The position numbers and the translations under genes are program-made. This document shows positions 1 through 10,989 of a stretch of DNA of 64,000 nucleotides, one piece after another (the first letter of the stretch is position 1; the number at the start of each line of letters is the position of its first letter). Source of the DNA: Monodelphis domestica (lineage: Eukaryota > Chordata > Mammalia > Didelphimorphia > Didelphidae); contig NC_077227.1 in assembly GCF_027887165.1 (NCBI RefSeq), forward strand, positions 62,934,607 to 62,998,606, written 5' to 3'. The notes under the pieces are model-generated. The model saw only the letters and a list, made by a program, of their open reading frames with translations. It searched no databases and was not told the origin of the DNA.

Positions 1-390
1 AGAACCCTAGAGGAATATTGGCATGCTCTGTCTGGGTAGAAAGAGACATCTGGAGATTTTTGTCTGGACCCCAATTCTACTCTGAGGCAATCAGAAGAAT
101 TGTTACCCAAGAGAGGTCAGTGACTTCCAGTTGGTTCCTGGTCCTAAAATCCTGATGGGAGAGACTCAAATGTTTTAGGAAACTTTATAGGGACTAGGTT
201 TCTTTTACAAGAGGAAACAATTATTTAAATTATTAATTGTCTTTTTCTTTTCTTTATTGTCTTTGGATCATACAAGCCTCCATGTGAATTGAAAACAGGC
301 AAGGCATAGTACCCATGTTCTAAGGCCCGGACCTTCTTTGGCCAGCCCCTCATTACGTATCTGTATCTATTATCCATTTTATCTGATGTC
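1..390. other. no recognisable feature
   Basis: AT-rich sequence without an ORF, splice-linked coding pattern or repeat that I recognise. Confidence 0.5.
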
Positions 391-392
391 TC

Positions 393-512
393 CCTGGAGT
401 TGAATAAGCTTCTCAAGGGCAGATGCTATTTTTCATTTTGTCTTGGTCTCACCAGCACAGTGCTTTATATACAAAAGGTGTTTAATGAATGCTTGTTGGA
501 TTAGACTAATGT
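393..512 (+). repeat. L2-type LINE 3' end
   Basis: CTTCTCAAGGGCAGATGC, then CAGCACAGTGCTTTATATAC and GGTGTTTAATGAATGCTTGT follow the typical L2 3' terminus. Confidence 0.6.
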
Positions 513-1110
513 ATAGCAGATTCCCAGGAAAGTTTTGCTTGCTGAGCTGGTGCTTCCCTCTCTCTTGCAGAGGCCAAAGGTAAAAGGGAACATTCACCTC
601 CCTTTCCTACTCTTTCCTGGTAGGATTATTGGGAAATGATCTTTCTAGTTGGTTATTTTAGCAACAAAAATATTTAGGGATAGGGTGAGAGGGCTAGATC
701 TGAAGGCACCTTGGTCTCATGCTTAGTATTATGGTGGTTTTAAACAGTGGAGACATCCTCTTCTCACTGTTCTATGGCTCTGTCGACTACATGGTGCCAT
801 GACTTATTGCTATGACTTGGAATTTTTTCAACTTTCAGCATTCCCCAAATGAAGCTCTCTCCTTGCAATCCTTGTACACATTCCCTAATCCCTTGAAACC
901 CAGTGTGGGAGTGACAGATGCTAGTTTCCCAAGCCCTCAGAGACCCTTTGGGGAGAGATCCTGTGTCCACAGGCACCTTGAAATTGCTTCCCACACATCA
1001 GCACTGGAGAAGCATCCAAGAGAGGAAAACTCAGGGTAAATAAAGAACCCTGAAAATGAAGCTGCTTCTGGGAAGTTTCAGTGCGGTCTGGAGTTATCTC
1101 ATTGCTGTCT
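513..1110. other. no recognisable feature
   Basis: Two overlapping short open frames on opposite strands near 764-1039 show no domain and no coding signature. Nothing else was recognised. Confidence 0.45.
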
Positions 1111-1127
1111 GGTTAATGAAGATAGTC

Positions 1128-1275
1128 TGCTAAATGGGAGACAGAAGGACAGAGACAAAGAGAGATAGGGCTAAAGACAGAGGTGGGGAGAGAGGGAGAA
1201 AGATAGATGGGGGGGGGGGGATGGAGAAGGGCCAGAGCCAGAGAGACAGAGTGAGAGAGGAAGAGGAGAATGAGA
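1128..1275 (+). repeat. purine-rich (GA) tract with a G12 run
   Basis: An almost pure A/G stretch of about 150 bp, with twelve G in a row at 1209-1220. The minus-strand open frame across it is a low-complexity artefact. Confidence 0.9.
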
Positions 1276-1379
1276 ATGTATGTTGCAAAATATGAGATGA
1301 AAAATGTAGAACCCATAGTGAGTTGGAAATTAGATCTAGAAAAGTGAGAAAGTAAGAAGTCAGGGAGAGGTTGTTTGCT

Positions 1380-1720
1380 TATTAATTAGGCAACGCGTAT
1401 TTATTGATTCCCTATTGTGTGGCTGAGTCCATCCTAGTTTCTGTTAGGGCATTATAATAAGGACAGCAATAACTTATATGTATGTATTGCTATATTGACA
1501 TAAGACCTGAAGATTGATTTATAAAGCATTTATGTTCATATCTCACTGGAGTTTCATAGCAATCCTGTGATTTCGGTGCTACAAGAGCAACCTGAAGCTC
1601 ATGTTGGTTAATACATAGTTAAGAGAAAGGGCCATCGGTTTCTTCCCTTAAGGGGCTTATACTCTAGTTGGGGAGCTGATAAACACATAGCAGGGAATAT
1701 TTAACAACTGACTCTTGGAG
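1380..1720 (-). repeat. old MIR and family-R remnants
   Basis: 1480-1600 carries an antisense MIR core (TATAAAGCATTTATG, then TAGCAATCCTGTGATTTCGG). The flanking bits ATTTATTGATTCCCTATTGT and GGGGCTTATACTCTAGTTGG look like the dispersed family R described at 5000. Confidence 0.45.
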
Positions 1721-2240
1721 AAAAACTATTCTAACAATACATTTTAAATTTCAATCTGTATTATTAACATGTTATCAATCACTTTCTTCAGGCTAGACAC
1801 TACAATATAATGAGTCAAGCCCTGCTTTGTAGAATTTGCCAATATCTGAGGTGTAAATACACTGAAGTTGATCCTTGTGAGTCACATCCCTGCATACATG
1901 TGGGTATAGAACTACCAAAAAAGCCTAGAACTAGGAATGAGGCATAAGAGCTACAGTTCATGGTGAAGTTAAATGCTTTGAGGAGCTTAGAGATGAGAGA
2001 GGTCTCTTCCCATGATCACATTAAAATACAGAGAGAATTTCTGGCTGGGAAATAAATCTCGGAGTCAAGACAATCTTATTTTTTCCCCAATCCCTCCATG
2101 CAAGAGTATAACCAGGTCATCCTTCAAGGAAGAAGAGGAAGATGGGCCATAAGGTGGCTATTTCTTTCTCTAGCTCATATATTCTGATAATGTGTTGAAG
2201 AGAATAGGAATATTGTTACCTCCTTCAACCTTTGCTGGAA
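1721..2240. other. unassigned; right part resembles 6248-6405
   Basis: No gene or known repeat. 2000-2150 contains GAGAGAATTTCTGGCTGGGA and a similar context to a segment 4.2 kb downstream (see findings). Confidence 0.5.
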
Positions 2241-2243
2241 TCT

Positions 2244-2335
2244 ATCAATAAATATTTGTTTTATTAAGTGCCTACTATGTGCCAAGATAGGCACTGTGCT
2301 AAGCACTGGAAGAGTCCTCAGGAAGTTAACATTTC
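2244..2335 (+). repeat. family-R dispersed repeat, 5' fragment
   Basis: TTTTATTAAGTGCCTACTAT, GTGCCAAGATAGGCACTGTG and CTAAGCACTGG match the opening of family R. Confidence 0.6.
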
Positions 2336-2925
2336 CGCCATGACATAAATGTTCACTTGCTGCCTGGAGGCAGGTCCCCTCTCTTTGGTGGACAGCGAGG
2401 GAGCCAAATTGCCTGTCCCTTTTGCTTAGGAAGATGAACAGTAATAGAGAATGACAGGTTTATGTCGTTGGATTACTGGCCAGATTCATCTCCTGTGTGA
2501 CTGGCATCATAGACTATATTCAATTACAATTGCTTAATGACATTTCACCAGCTTGCAAGGGAGCATGACAATGCAGAAGGTGATTAGCATTGTGACTCAT
2601 GATAGATTCCCATGTGTTGGAAGATGGGTATGGAACTGGTTAAGTCTTTAAACCAGGTAACACCTGATTCGGAGTAAAATTGATCTTTGTTCCATTCCTG
2701 TTATAAGGGAAGACTTGGAAATATCCAGGGAATCTTGCCACCACCATCGTTAATCAAAACACCTTTTCTAATTGGCCCTTGGAGAGCACCTGGGGTTCTC
2801 AACCACTTGTCTTACTTGGATATCCAACTGGCAAGGCTAGAATAAGTAATTCTTGATTCTAAAAGACTGAAAGCAAGAAAAGTGAACTGGGCAAAATGGT
2901 GGTTGGTTTACTCCCAAATCACCCT
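2336..2925. other. unassigned, repeat-poor
   Basis: About 590 bp without recognisable repeat or ORF. It contains TF-like words such as CAATTACAATTGC near 2521 but nothing that can be called. Confidence 0.4.
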
Positions 2926-2929
2926 GCAG

Positions 2930-3395
2930 ATTGCTCTCTTATAATTATTAAGTTCAAATTTTTAGCTAGCATTCATAGCAGTATTCTTTGTGGTAGAAAA
3001 CTTGCTCTACCTCCCCACATTATAAACAAAAGGGGTACTCATCAACTGGAAGGACTACCTAAGAAAATTATATTGCATGAACCTAATGGAATATTATTGT
3101 ACCATAAGAACTGAAAGATATAAGGACTTCAAGGACATAAAGGAAGACATGTTTGCAAAGATGCAGAGTGTATTAAGTAGAACCAAGAGAACAAAATACT
3201 CAACAACCACAATAATATTAAGGGGAATAATGCTAAAAAGCTGTCAGAACTCAGATAATGCAAAACAATAAATTTTGGAAGGCTACTGGTGAAATAAACT
3301 TTCTTTCTCTTGGTAGAGAGGTGATAGACTATGGCAGAAGAATGAGGCAGGTCAATGTGCCTGTTTTTCATAATTGTATTTCTTTGTCAAAAGGG
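2930..3395 (+). mobile_element. L1 LINE 3' end (marsupial type), decayed
   Basis: CCTAATGGAATATTATTGTA, GATGCAGAGTG..AAGTAGAACCAAGAGAACAA, and GAGAGGTGATAGACTATGGC follow the 3' end of marsupial L1 on this strand. The short open frames here are fragments of it. Confidence 0.65.
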
Positions 3396-3399
3396 GAAG

Positions 3400-3612
3400 T
3401 TCTGGGACAGGTCAGCAGCTTAGTGGATAGAGAGCCAGGCCTGGAGATAGGAGGTCCTGCCTTCAAATGTGCCATCAGATACTTCCTCGCTGTGTGATCC
3501 TAGGCAAGTCACTTAATCCCAATTGCCTAGCCCTTACCACTCTTCTGCCTTGGAACCAATATTTAATATCAATTCTAAAGTGGAAACTAAGGATTTTATT
3601 TTTTAAAAAGGG
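3400..3612 (+). repeat. SINE-A copy (tRNA-derived)
   Basis: The head is GTCAGCAGCTTAGTGGATAG with GTGTGATCCTAGGCAAGTCA; the tail is ATTGCCTAGCCCTTACCACT and TTCTAAAGTGG. It ends 12 bp before the TRIM-like pseudogene. Confidence 0.85.
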
Positions 3613-3623
3613 ACAAGAACTTT

Positions 3624-4734
3624 TGCCCTATCAATTTCTTTTTTTTTTAGAAACAAAAAAAGACTTTATTTTCATTGCTTTTGAAAATCACACATCACAC
3701 CATCATTTCAATAAGTTCTAATTAATAGAAAGACATTGTCATTGTCATTGCATTTACTTCTCATTCAATGTCTCTAATAGTAATTAGTTTCTGTCTTCTG
3801 ATTATTGCTAGGGTAGGTAATGAGTGATTAAGAGGTAATTCTTTTTTTAACAAGAGAAGTAGAGAAGAAAGGGCAAACAGGCCCTCAAAAAGCTGAATTT
3901 GGGAAACTAAAGAGAACACATTTGTCTTTGATATCATAAAATGAAACATGACCCTCCTCATACTTAAGTAAAATGCCCACCTTCTGTGTAGGTAGCTTAT
4001 TTAAAAAAATCTGAAAGACACCCGAAAAGTATGTGATTTTCAAGTTTTAAGGCTATGAAAGCTCCTACATCCTGAGAAAATATGGAGACATTCCCATTTT
4101 TGTTGACTGATTCTTCACAGATGCCAATTACCCATTCTGTCTGATCTTCCACATTTACTTTCCAGTAGTGTGTCCCACTGTCAAAGGTCTGAGCTCCCAA
4201 CACAGTAACAAAATAATCAAACCTTTCTTGATTGTCAGGCTGGTCTTGTGAATCATGTCCATACAATGTCTTGGTGATCCTCATGCTCTTGGGTTAGTTC
4301 ATAAGCAGGACTCACACATTAGTTTTTGGTGTTGCTCACAGGTTGTCAGAAGCTCCAGGCTCAACAATAATTTCTGTATGAGAGTTTTGCCAGTGATGGA
4401 CAAATCCTGCAGGTTCTCGTTGGGCACAGTGTCACTGAATCTAATGACAGCTCTGCACTGAGGACAAGTTAGTGTAGCATCAGTTTGCTTATCCCACAGG
4501 AGGAGACAGTCTTTGCAAAAACTATGCCCACATTTGGCAGTCACTGGGTTTGTGAAGTAGTCCAGACAGATGGAGCAAGTGATTTCTGCCTTGAAGCTTT
4601 CAATCAAATTTCTGTCCTCCATGTTCCTAAGCCTCTGCTTCTGTCCTCTAGAATGCCTCTCGGGATAAATTATGCTTGTTCTTTCCCTTGAGCTCCAACA
4701 GCAAAAGATTTTGGAACTGCCCTATCAATTTCTT
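3624..4734 (-). pseudogene. processed pseudogene of a RING/SPRY (TRIM-like) gene, with 17-bp target-site duplications
   Basis: On the minus strand, 4622-4299 encodes 107 residues opening with a complete C3HC4 RING finger (C16, C19, C31, H33, C36, C39, C53, C56). A B-box start follows (C95, H98, C103, C106) and then a stop. Another frame, 4284-3997, encodes a PRY/SPRY segment with DSGTHYWKVNVEDQTEW, ending early. The rest of the B-box, the coiled coil and the first part of PRY are missing, so this is a copy with a large internal loss or of an unusual splice form, plus a frame change. There are no introns. On the same strand there is an AATAAA (plus-strand tttatt, 3665-3670) and an A-run (plus-strand T-run 3639-3648). 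Identical 17-bp copies flank it at 3624-3640 and 4718-4734, with a TT/AAGA cut site. This is a LINE-1-mobilised retrocopy. TRIM is the likely family; the parent gene is not identified. Confidence 0.9.
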
Positions 4735-4835
4735 AAGGATATTGATCTAAGGATTCATAAGAAACAAATGAGAAAATAGGCATGTAAGGTTTTTGAAAGA
4801 AGAATAAAGTGCTGTACAAATGGAAGAGATCATTA

Positions 4836-4905
4836 CTAAAATGAAGCAGTTGGATTAGATGACTCCCAAGGTCCTTTCTAGCTTTATTCTTACTTCATTT
4901 GTATT
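4836..4905 (+). repeat. MIR/MON-type SINE 3' fragment
   Basis: GCAGTTGGATTAGATGACTC and AAGGTCCTTTCTAGCTTTAT are typical of the 3' part of marsupial CORE-SINE-like elements. Confidence 0.5.
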
Positions 4906-4994
4906 TCAGAGACATAAAGTCCAAAGACAAGTAAATACAAGATTTTTAATGTGTCAAAAATGTACTCAATGAACTCTTTGCTATTCTATCGATT

Positions 4995-5450
4995 TGGTTA
5001 GTCTGTCAGTCAACAGTTAACAAGCATTAAGCACTTACTGTGGACTAGGCACTGTATTAAGTGATAGGGATGCAAAGAAAGGCAAAGACCCTGTCCTCAA
5101 GGAGCTTAAAATATCATAGAAGAGACAACAAGCAAACCAACAAGATATAGACAGAATAAATTGGAGACAATCAAGAGAAGCAAGGCACAAGCATTTAGAG
5201 GAACTGGGAAAGATTTCTTATAGAAGATGGGATTCTAGCTCCAATTTTAGTGAAGCCAAGAGACAGATATGAAGAGGTAGGGAGTTCAAGGCATTAGGGA
5301 CAACCAGTGAAAATGCCCAGGGTCTAGAGGTGGTGCATCTTATTTCAAAACCAGCAAAAGGTGAAGTCATTGGATTGAAGATAAGGAAGGTCATCGAGGA
5401 ATAAAGTTTTGGAAGACTGGAAAAGAAGGGGCCAGGTTAGATTTTTAGTC
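4995..5450 (+). repeat. family-R dispersed repeat, longest copy
   Basis: It begins GTCAACAGTTAACAAGCATT, AAGCACTTACTGTGGACTAGG and runs through CTCAAGGAGCTTAAAATATC, AAATTGGAGACAATCAAG, ACTGGGAAAGATTTC, CAGTGAAAATGCCCAGGG and GATTGAAGATAAGGAAGG to GGAAAAGAAGGGGCCAGG. Colinear copies at 22.2, 25.9 and 27.25 kb show it is one long repeat, of which I do not know the name. Confidence 0.65.
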
Positions 5451-5499
5451 TTTCTTCATTCCCCATTCTTCGACAAGAATTTCTCATAGGAATATATAA

Positions 5500-5690
5500 C
5501 TAGAGATGGGGGCAGGGGGGACCTAAGTGGTCTTCTGGCCTAACCTTTTCACTTTAAAAATGAGGAAACTGAGACCTGGAGAGTTTAAATAATTAGCCTA
5601 AGGTCAATCAGAAAGTAAGTAGAAGACATAGGCTCTGAACTTAGGTCTTCAGATTCAGATTCCAAATCTAGTGCTTGGACTGGATGGTAT
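5500..5690 (-). repeat. MIR/MON-type SINE
   Basis: AATGAGGAAACTGAGACCTG, TTAGCCTAAGGTCAATCAGA and a GAACTTAGGTCTTC end indicate an antisense tRNA-like head. Confidence 0.6.
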
Positions 5691-6247
5691 CTCAGATTAC
5701 TTCTGACTCTGAGATTCTATACATGTATATCATACCCCATACATGTTGTGGTATATGGTACCTCTCCGTTGATATGTGTCTTGTATTATTACCCCAGTTC
5801 TGCATTGCGGATGGCAGATTGCCACTAAGAGAAAATATTGGGAAAAGATGCCCAACATTTAAAGGCTTTAAATAATTAGGGATTTTCTTTTTATTGGCTT
5901 TATTAAGTAGCAGTAGTAATGTTGAAACTTTTATTTCTGTGTGTAATGAAGAAGAGCTTTTTTCCCCCTACCTAGCCTGACTGTACAGATGCGTTCAGTG
6001 AATTGGATATATTGATTAAAATTCTCACCGGGGATAAATCTTGGGCAGATGAAGAATTTCCAGATGTCTTGATGGCTGGGGTCTACATTACACCATATAT
6101 CAAATGGGAGATACCAGCATACTGAAAGGAAGAAATGGATGCCTTCTCACTGAAGGCTTTCCCACTGCCCAGGAGTGGCTTGTTTTCCTCCTTCTGACAG
6201 CTGCTGCTGAAAGTGCGATTGATAGATTGTCCTGACCATTACCCCGG
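5691..6247. other. unassigned
   Basis: No recognisable repeat or coding exon; contains a short open frame at 5675-5875 without domain features. Confidence 0.4.
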
Positions 6248-6405
6248 CCTGCTTCCTGTGATTGCCTTAAAACAGAGAGAGAGAATTCCTGGCTGGGAAA
6301 TGAATCTTGGGGTTAATGCAGTCCGTCTTATCTCTAATCCCACTGGGGGAATACACTTTCTGTAATTCAACTTCAGGTTATCCCCTTCTGCTGGCAGACA
6401 AGATG
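6248..6405. repeat. non-coding segment similar to 2000-2150
   Basis: Shares GAGAATTCCTGGCTGGGAAA, TGAATCTTGG and TCAGGTTATCC with the upstream segment at about 70 percent by eye. Nature unknown. Confidence 0.5.
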
Positions 6406-7565
6406 GATAGGAGGGAGCTACATGCCTTAAAAAAATGGGGGTGGATGGTGGGAGGGCATGAGGAGTGGTTGAGGGGAGCAGGACAGGGAGGCAGAATTGA
6501 AAATAAAGAAAATATGATTCTCATTAGACAGTTCAGGAGAAGAACTAGACTTAACAATTGATAGTGATTTCAGAAAAGGTGATTTGAATTTAGAGTAATA
6601 GGTGCCCTGAGATACAGAGTCACAAGATTGAGGAATGACAACAGAATAGTCAAGTTAGGTTATGTGGCCTCCTTGGCTGGTTCCACTTGTTTGCTGCCTG
6701 CAGAATGGAATCAAAGTGAATGGAAGTATTTGGGGATTTTTTTGGGGGGGGGATTTCCCATTGGTTCTAGTGTTCTAATTGGGAGGGGAGTAACTTCTGT
6801 GTTGTACTGCTAAACAGGCAACAGCAGAAAGCAGGGTGGATGGCTGGGTACTTCTGATTCCTGGGGCTAGTGTGAATATGGGGGTTCCAGGAAAAGTAGG
6901 GGAGAACCTCTCAGGAACAAATTCCCTTGAGGAGAGTCCTGAGGCCGCTGCTGTGGAGACTGATATTGGGGGATGAAACAAACATGGTGATCATATTATT
7001 TTGCAGAGCTGGCAGAGGACCCTGAGAGGAGGTGTGTCCTCTGAATCTGTTGTTTACTTTGGAGAAAACCTCTATTTGCCCTGCACTAGTTAAGTTCTGA
7101 TCAAAGGTGCCCAGATGTATGTTGGAGAAGAAATAGAGTAGTAAGGGGAAAAGAAAGGAGGCAGAATGAAAGAATTGGGATGCTTTAATTCTTTTCTTAT
7201 TCCATTTGGTATAAATCTTCTAGTACCTTTAGAGGACATCAGGAAAATAGTTAGCTGATACATAGAGCCCAGGGGTTAAGGTGGGGAGAAGGGTATGTAT
7301 AGCACAGGATTTTGTAGTTCTATTAAAAAATGCTGTAATTTTGGACAGTTATTATTGCTTGCTTACTTTCATAATGCACCCAAATCAAAAAAGTTCTTCC
7401 AGTTCATTCCTGTTCTTATTCCTTCTGCTAGTTCTCTAGCCCTTCCAGGTCTTGTCCTCCCTCTGGCCCTCAGATTCTCACTTTTTCTGAGAATAAAATA
7501 GGGTTTGGGGTTAGCCTGGAAAAACTTCATTGACATCTGTTGGTGTATATTCAGTGTGGATTACA
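6406..7565. other. unassigned, repeat-poor
   Basis: G-rich patches (6737-6750 and 6780-6790) but no known repeat or exon pattern. Short frames at 6307-6561, 6628-6813 and 7295-7501 look random. Confidence 0.4.
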
Positions 7566-7569
7566 ACAC

Positions 7570-7830
7570 TATTAAGACAGCTAGGTAATATAAAGGGTAG
7601 AAAGGGAGACTCAGAGACAGAAAAACATGAGTTTGAATTCTTCCCAGGTTATTTGTGTGACCCTGGGAAAAATACTTAATCTTTCAATCTCAGATTTCTT
7701 ATCCACAAAATGCAAATAGTCATAGTACCTACCTTACAAAGTTTCTATGAGCAACAAATGATATACTATTTGTAAAGGGGTTCTCAGACTTTAAAGAGTT
7801 ATATGGTAGCTATTATTGTTATCATCATTA
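7570..7830 (+). repeat. MIR/CORE-SINE, nearly full length
   Basis: A tRNA-like head (GAGTTTGAATTCTTCCCAGG, GTGTGACCCTGGG), then TACCTACCTTACAAAGTTTC and TTCTCAGACTTTAAAGAGTT, reading sense. Confidence 0.7.
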
Positions 7831-7845
7831 TTATTGATTTTGTTA

Positions 7846-8076
7846 AGTCATTTTTCAGTCATGTTTGACTCTCTGTGATCCATTTGGCAAAGACACTGGA
7901 GTAGTTTGTCATTTCTTTCTCCATCTTTTTTATAGATGAGAAACTGAGGCAAACAGGGTTAAGTGACTTGCCCAAGGTCACATAGCTAGTGTCTGAGACT
8001 AGATATGAATTTAGGAAGATGAGTCTTCCTGACTCCAGGGTCAGTGTTCTATCTACTATGCCCCATTAGCTGTCCC
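7846..8076 (-). repeat. SINE-B copy (RTE/BovB-like 3' part)
   Basis: Starts with the reversed 3' part CAGTCATGTTTGACTCTCTG, GTTTGTCATTTCTTTCTCC. Then comes the tRNA-like head antisense: GAGAAACTGAGGC, AAGTGACTTGCCCAAGGTC and CTATGCCCCATTAGCTGTCC. Confidence 0.8.
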
Positions 8077-8349
8077 ATTGTTATTGCTACTTTGCAATAA
8101 TTTGTGTGATCTTATTTATATAGATGCTTTCTTGGTATATATTACCATTGCAAACTCATTTATACTTTTTCATCTTCTGAATTTTTGTCCATATTCTACC
8201 ATAATCCTTCATGGCTATCCATCCTCCCAAGACACTGGAGGTCCTTCTCTAAAACTCTGTCAATAAATGCCATTAAAGCATTGGGGTTGACACCTTTTAT
8301 CCTTTTCTCTCAGCCTATGACCAACCCATCTCCTTTTATGACCAGACAT

Positions 8350-8660
8350 TTGCTCTGGATGATAACTTCGTCAGAGGCGGTGGCAGTGAAGAGACAAAAG
8401 ACCTGAATTCAAGTCCTACTTCTGACACAATGTCTATATGACCCCAAGCAAATCACTCAATTTCTCAAAATCCTGGACAATTGTTTGTATCCTCCCTACT
8501 GCTACATTTAGATTATAAGATGCTTGAGATCAGGGATTGTTTTTCTTTTCCTTATTTACATTTCTAGTGCTTAGTACATTGCCTAGCACAGAGTAGACAT
8601 TTAATTATTAATTATTATATATATAAATTATTAATTAATGGTTTATTAACCATTTGACTT
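8350..8660 (+). repeat. SINE head fragment, L2 3' end and AT-rich tract
   Basis: 8380-8470 has CCTGAATTCAAGTCCTACTT (SINE head). 8500-8605 has GATGCTTGAGATCAGGGATT and TAGTGCTTAGTACATTGCC (L2 end). 8603-8650 is a TTAATTATTAATTATTATAT-type tract. Confidence 0.55.
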
Positions 8661-8699
8661 TGTCATTTCATCTGTCAAAGTAAACATTAGAGATACATT

Positions 8700-8870
8700 G
8701 TTGGGGAAGAATTTTTTAAAAGAGATTTTATTTTCCCAATTACATGAAATGACAATTTCCCATATAGGTTTTCTGAAATTATAAGGTCCAAATCATCTCC
8801 TTCCCTCCCCACTCCTGGAGATGGTAAGCAATTTTATCTGGGTTATACATGGGGAAGAGTTTTTGAGGCT
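8700..8870 (-). mobile_element. L1 3' terminus, antisense
   Basis: The poly-T side reads GAATTTTTTAAAAGAGATTT, followed by CCCAATTACATGAAATGACA and ACTCCTGGAGATGGTAAGCA. Same family as 10613-10830. Confidence 0.6.
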
Positions 8871-9029
8871 ATGCTTTTGCCTTATTATTTTATAATCATA
8901 AATCATAAACTCAGTGGGAATTTATTAATCTTTCATTTAATTGTAAGACTGTGAAGTGTGACTGCTGTTGTTTATGAAAGCCTTCCTAGTTCCTTCTCAT
9001 ATTTTTATTGAGGATATCCATGATATTTA

Positions 9030-9290
9030 TATGTACAAAATAATAATAGGCATTACCTATATAGTACTTTAAGGCTTGCGAGAATTTATAATTATTATTT
9101 TCTTTTATCCTCACTACAACCAAATGAGGTAGGTGTTATTATTATCCCCATTTTGCAGATGAGAAAATTGAGGAAGACAAAGGTTAAATGACTTGTACAA
9201 GATCATGCAGCTGCATAATAAGTATCTGAGGTTAGATCTGAGCTTGGCTCTTCCTGGATACCAGTACAGCACTGTATCCATTTTTACCTG
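9030..9290 (-). repeat. MIR/CORE-SINE
   Basis: GAGGTAGGTGTTATTATTAT, CCCATTTTGCAGATGAGAAA and TTAAATGACTTGTACAAG are an antisense MIR core and head. Confidence 0.75.
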
Positions 9291-9359
9291 GATTTTATAA
9301 AGGTGAAAAAGTTGATTATGGGTTGCTCGTTCCTGAGGTCCCCTCATTTGCCTTTTTAA

Positions 9360-10135
9360 TAATAATTTTTGAAATGATAGCTAATATCATCTGTAATTTT
9401 CATACATAGTTTATTCTTCTCTCTTTGATAATGATGTAAATTAACTCCTTGAAGCTTTCAATTATATCACCTTCAACATAGTTCTGTTTTTTTCCTGTAG
9501 GTACTTGATCTGGCCCAGCTGCTCTTTCTGACTTCATTACCTTAAGTACCATTTCCACTTCCTGATTTAGCAACAGCATGTTATAGTTACATTGTCAATT
9601 GGCTCTGGAAAACAGATTATGCTACAAGTGCTGGCAGATATGCTACATTTCCCTTTATTTGTTGTTCTTCCAGCTCCACCTATAAGTCCTCTTGGGAAGA
9701 TTTGATGTCATTGACTTTGGCTATGTCTCTACAGCTAGCATATTCATTTGTTCAGCAATGAAATTAATTGTCAGCTGGCCGAGGTGATTTGGGGGCCATT
9801 TTGGCCTCTTCCTTGTGGTAACTGATCTATAGCTGTTAAATTTCTGTAGGAATTTGTGATAATCTAGGTTAATACATTTTCCTTCATCTATTTTCCATTT
9901 TTTTTTGCATCAATAGCTGGTCTGAATAGGGTCAGTTGATTCTACTATGATTGCCTACAATGCCTTCATCTTAATTCTGTCTTTATGTTTGGTGTGAATT
10001 TTGACTTTTGTTCTAATTAGCCAATGCACCCAGTCACCTGATTTGCAAATGACTCCCGCACTGGTAACTCTTCATTTTTTGTTTGTCAGGGTAGTCACTT
10101 CTGCATTTTGTGATGTTCAATTCAACATATATTTT
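9360..10135 (-). mobile_element. RTE-type LINE remnant
   Basis: On the minus strand, frames give KSERAAGPDQ near 9500-9537, the conserved start of an RTE reverse transcriptase (family: KAAGPDG). Further upstream on that strand comes decayed linker/endonuclease-side coding sequence (LIRTKVKIHTKHKD, WPPNHLGQLT) with stops. Confidence 0.6.
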
Positions 10136-10224
10136 TAAAATGTCTGCTTTGTATAATCTGCATCAGTTCATATAAATCTTCCTAGGTTTCTTGGCACCTG
10201 CCACATTTGTACTTCTTAGAGTAC

Positions 10225-10468
10225 AATAGGTGATACAGTGGATAGAATGCCAGGTCTGGAGTCAGGAAGACTCAAATTCTTGGGTTCAAATCTGATGTCA
10301 GGAACTTACTAGCATTGGGACCTTGGACAAGTCACTTACCCCTGTTGGCCTCAGTTTCCTTATATATAAAATAGAGTGGCAAACCACTCCATTGTCTTTT
10401 CCAAGAAAACTACAAATGGGGTCACAAAGAGTCAAACATAACTAAAAATAACTGAACAATAACAAGGG
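10225..10468 (+). repeat. SINE-B copy, full length
   Basis: The head is AGGTGATACAGTGGATAGAA with GGACAAGTCACTTACCCCTG. The RTE-like 3' part is AAACTACAAATGGGGTCACA, AAGAGTCAAACATAACTAAA. Confidence 0.8.
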
Positions 10469-10612
10469 TTCAATCATTTTCCATTACACTCATATAAATG
10501 TTGCTGGTAATCCATGAAAATTCTTCTACCTTGAATGATCTGAGATTTCACTGGCTTGGATACGCCTAGATCAAAGCTGATTGTCTTGCTTCCCCCTTCA
10601 TTCATCTTCTAC

Positions 10613-10830
10613 AATTCTTTTTTTTTAAGATTTTATTTTTCCAATTATATGTAAAAGCAAATTTCAACATGTTTTCTGAAATTATAAGACTCCTAGTTGC
10701 ATTACCAAATTATCTCCCTCCCTCCTTTCCTCTCCTGTCTTGGAGATGGTAAGCAATTTATCTGAGTTGTACATATATTATCATGCAAAACATACTTCCA
10801 TATTGGTCATTGTTGCTATACAGTTCTTAA
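10613..10830 (-). mobile_element. L1 3' terminus, antisense
   Basis: Poly-T start, then TTCCAATTATATGTAAAAGC, TCTTGGAGATGGTAAGCAAT and CATGCAAAACATACTTCCAT, as in marsupial L1 3' UTRs. Confidence 0.65.
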
Positions 10831-10989
10831 GCATGTTTTCCCTTAAAGCCTCTACAGACTAACTCCTGAAAGCATTTCCTCTTATTCTTTTAGTATTTGG
10901 GATGGGAGGGGGTCTCAATGATTTGTTTGTTTCATGTGTCTCCTACTCACTACTTCATTACTGGCTTGCCTTCTTTTACAAGTATGCTC

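Noticed and set aside
3404..3520. tRNA genes
   Set aside because: A- and B-box-like tRNA sequence here and in many other places belongs to SINE heads; no intact cloverleaf with its own terminator was seen.
3997..4622. A working two-exon TRIM gene
   Set aside because: Poly(A) signal, A-run and target-site duplications enclose both parts, and the join has a stop and a frame change with no splice sites.
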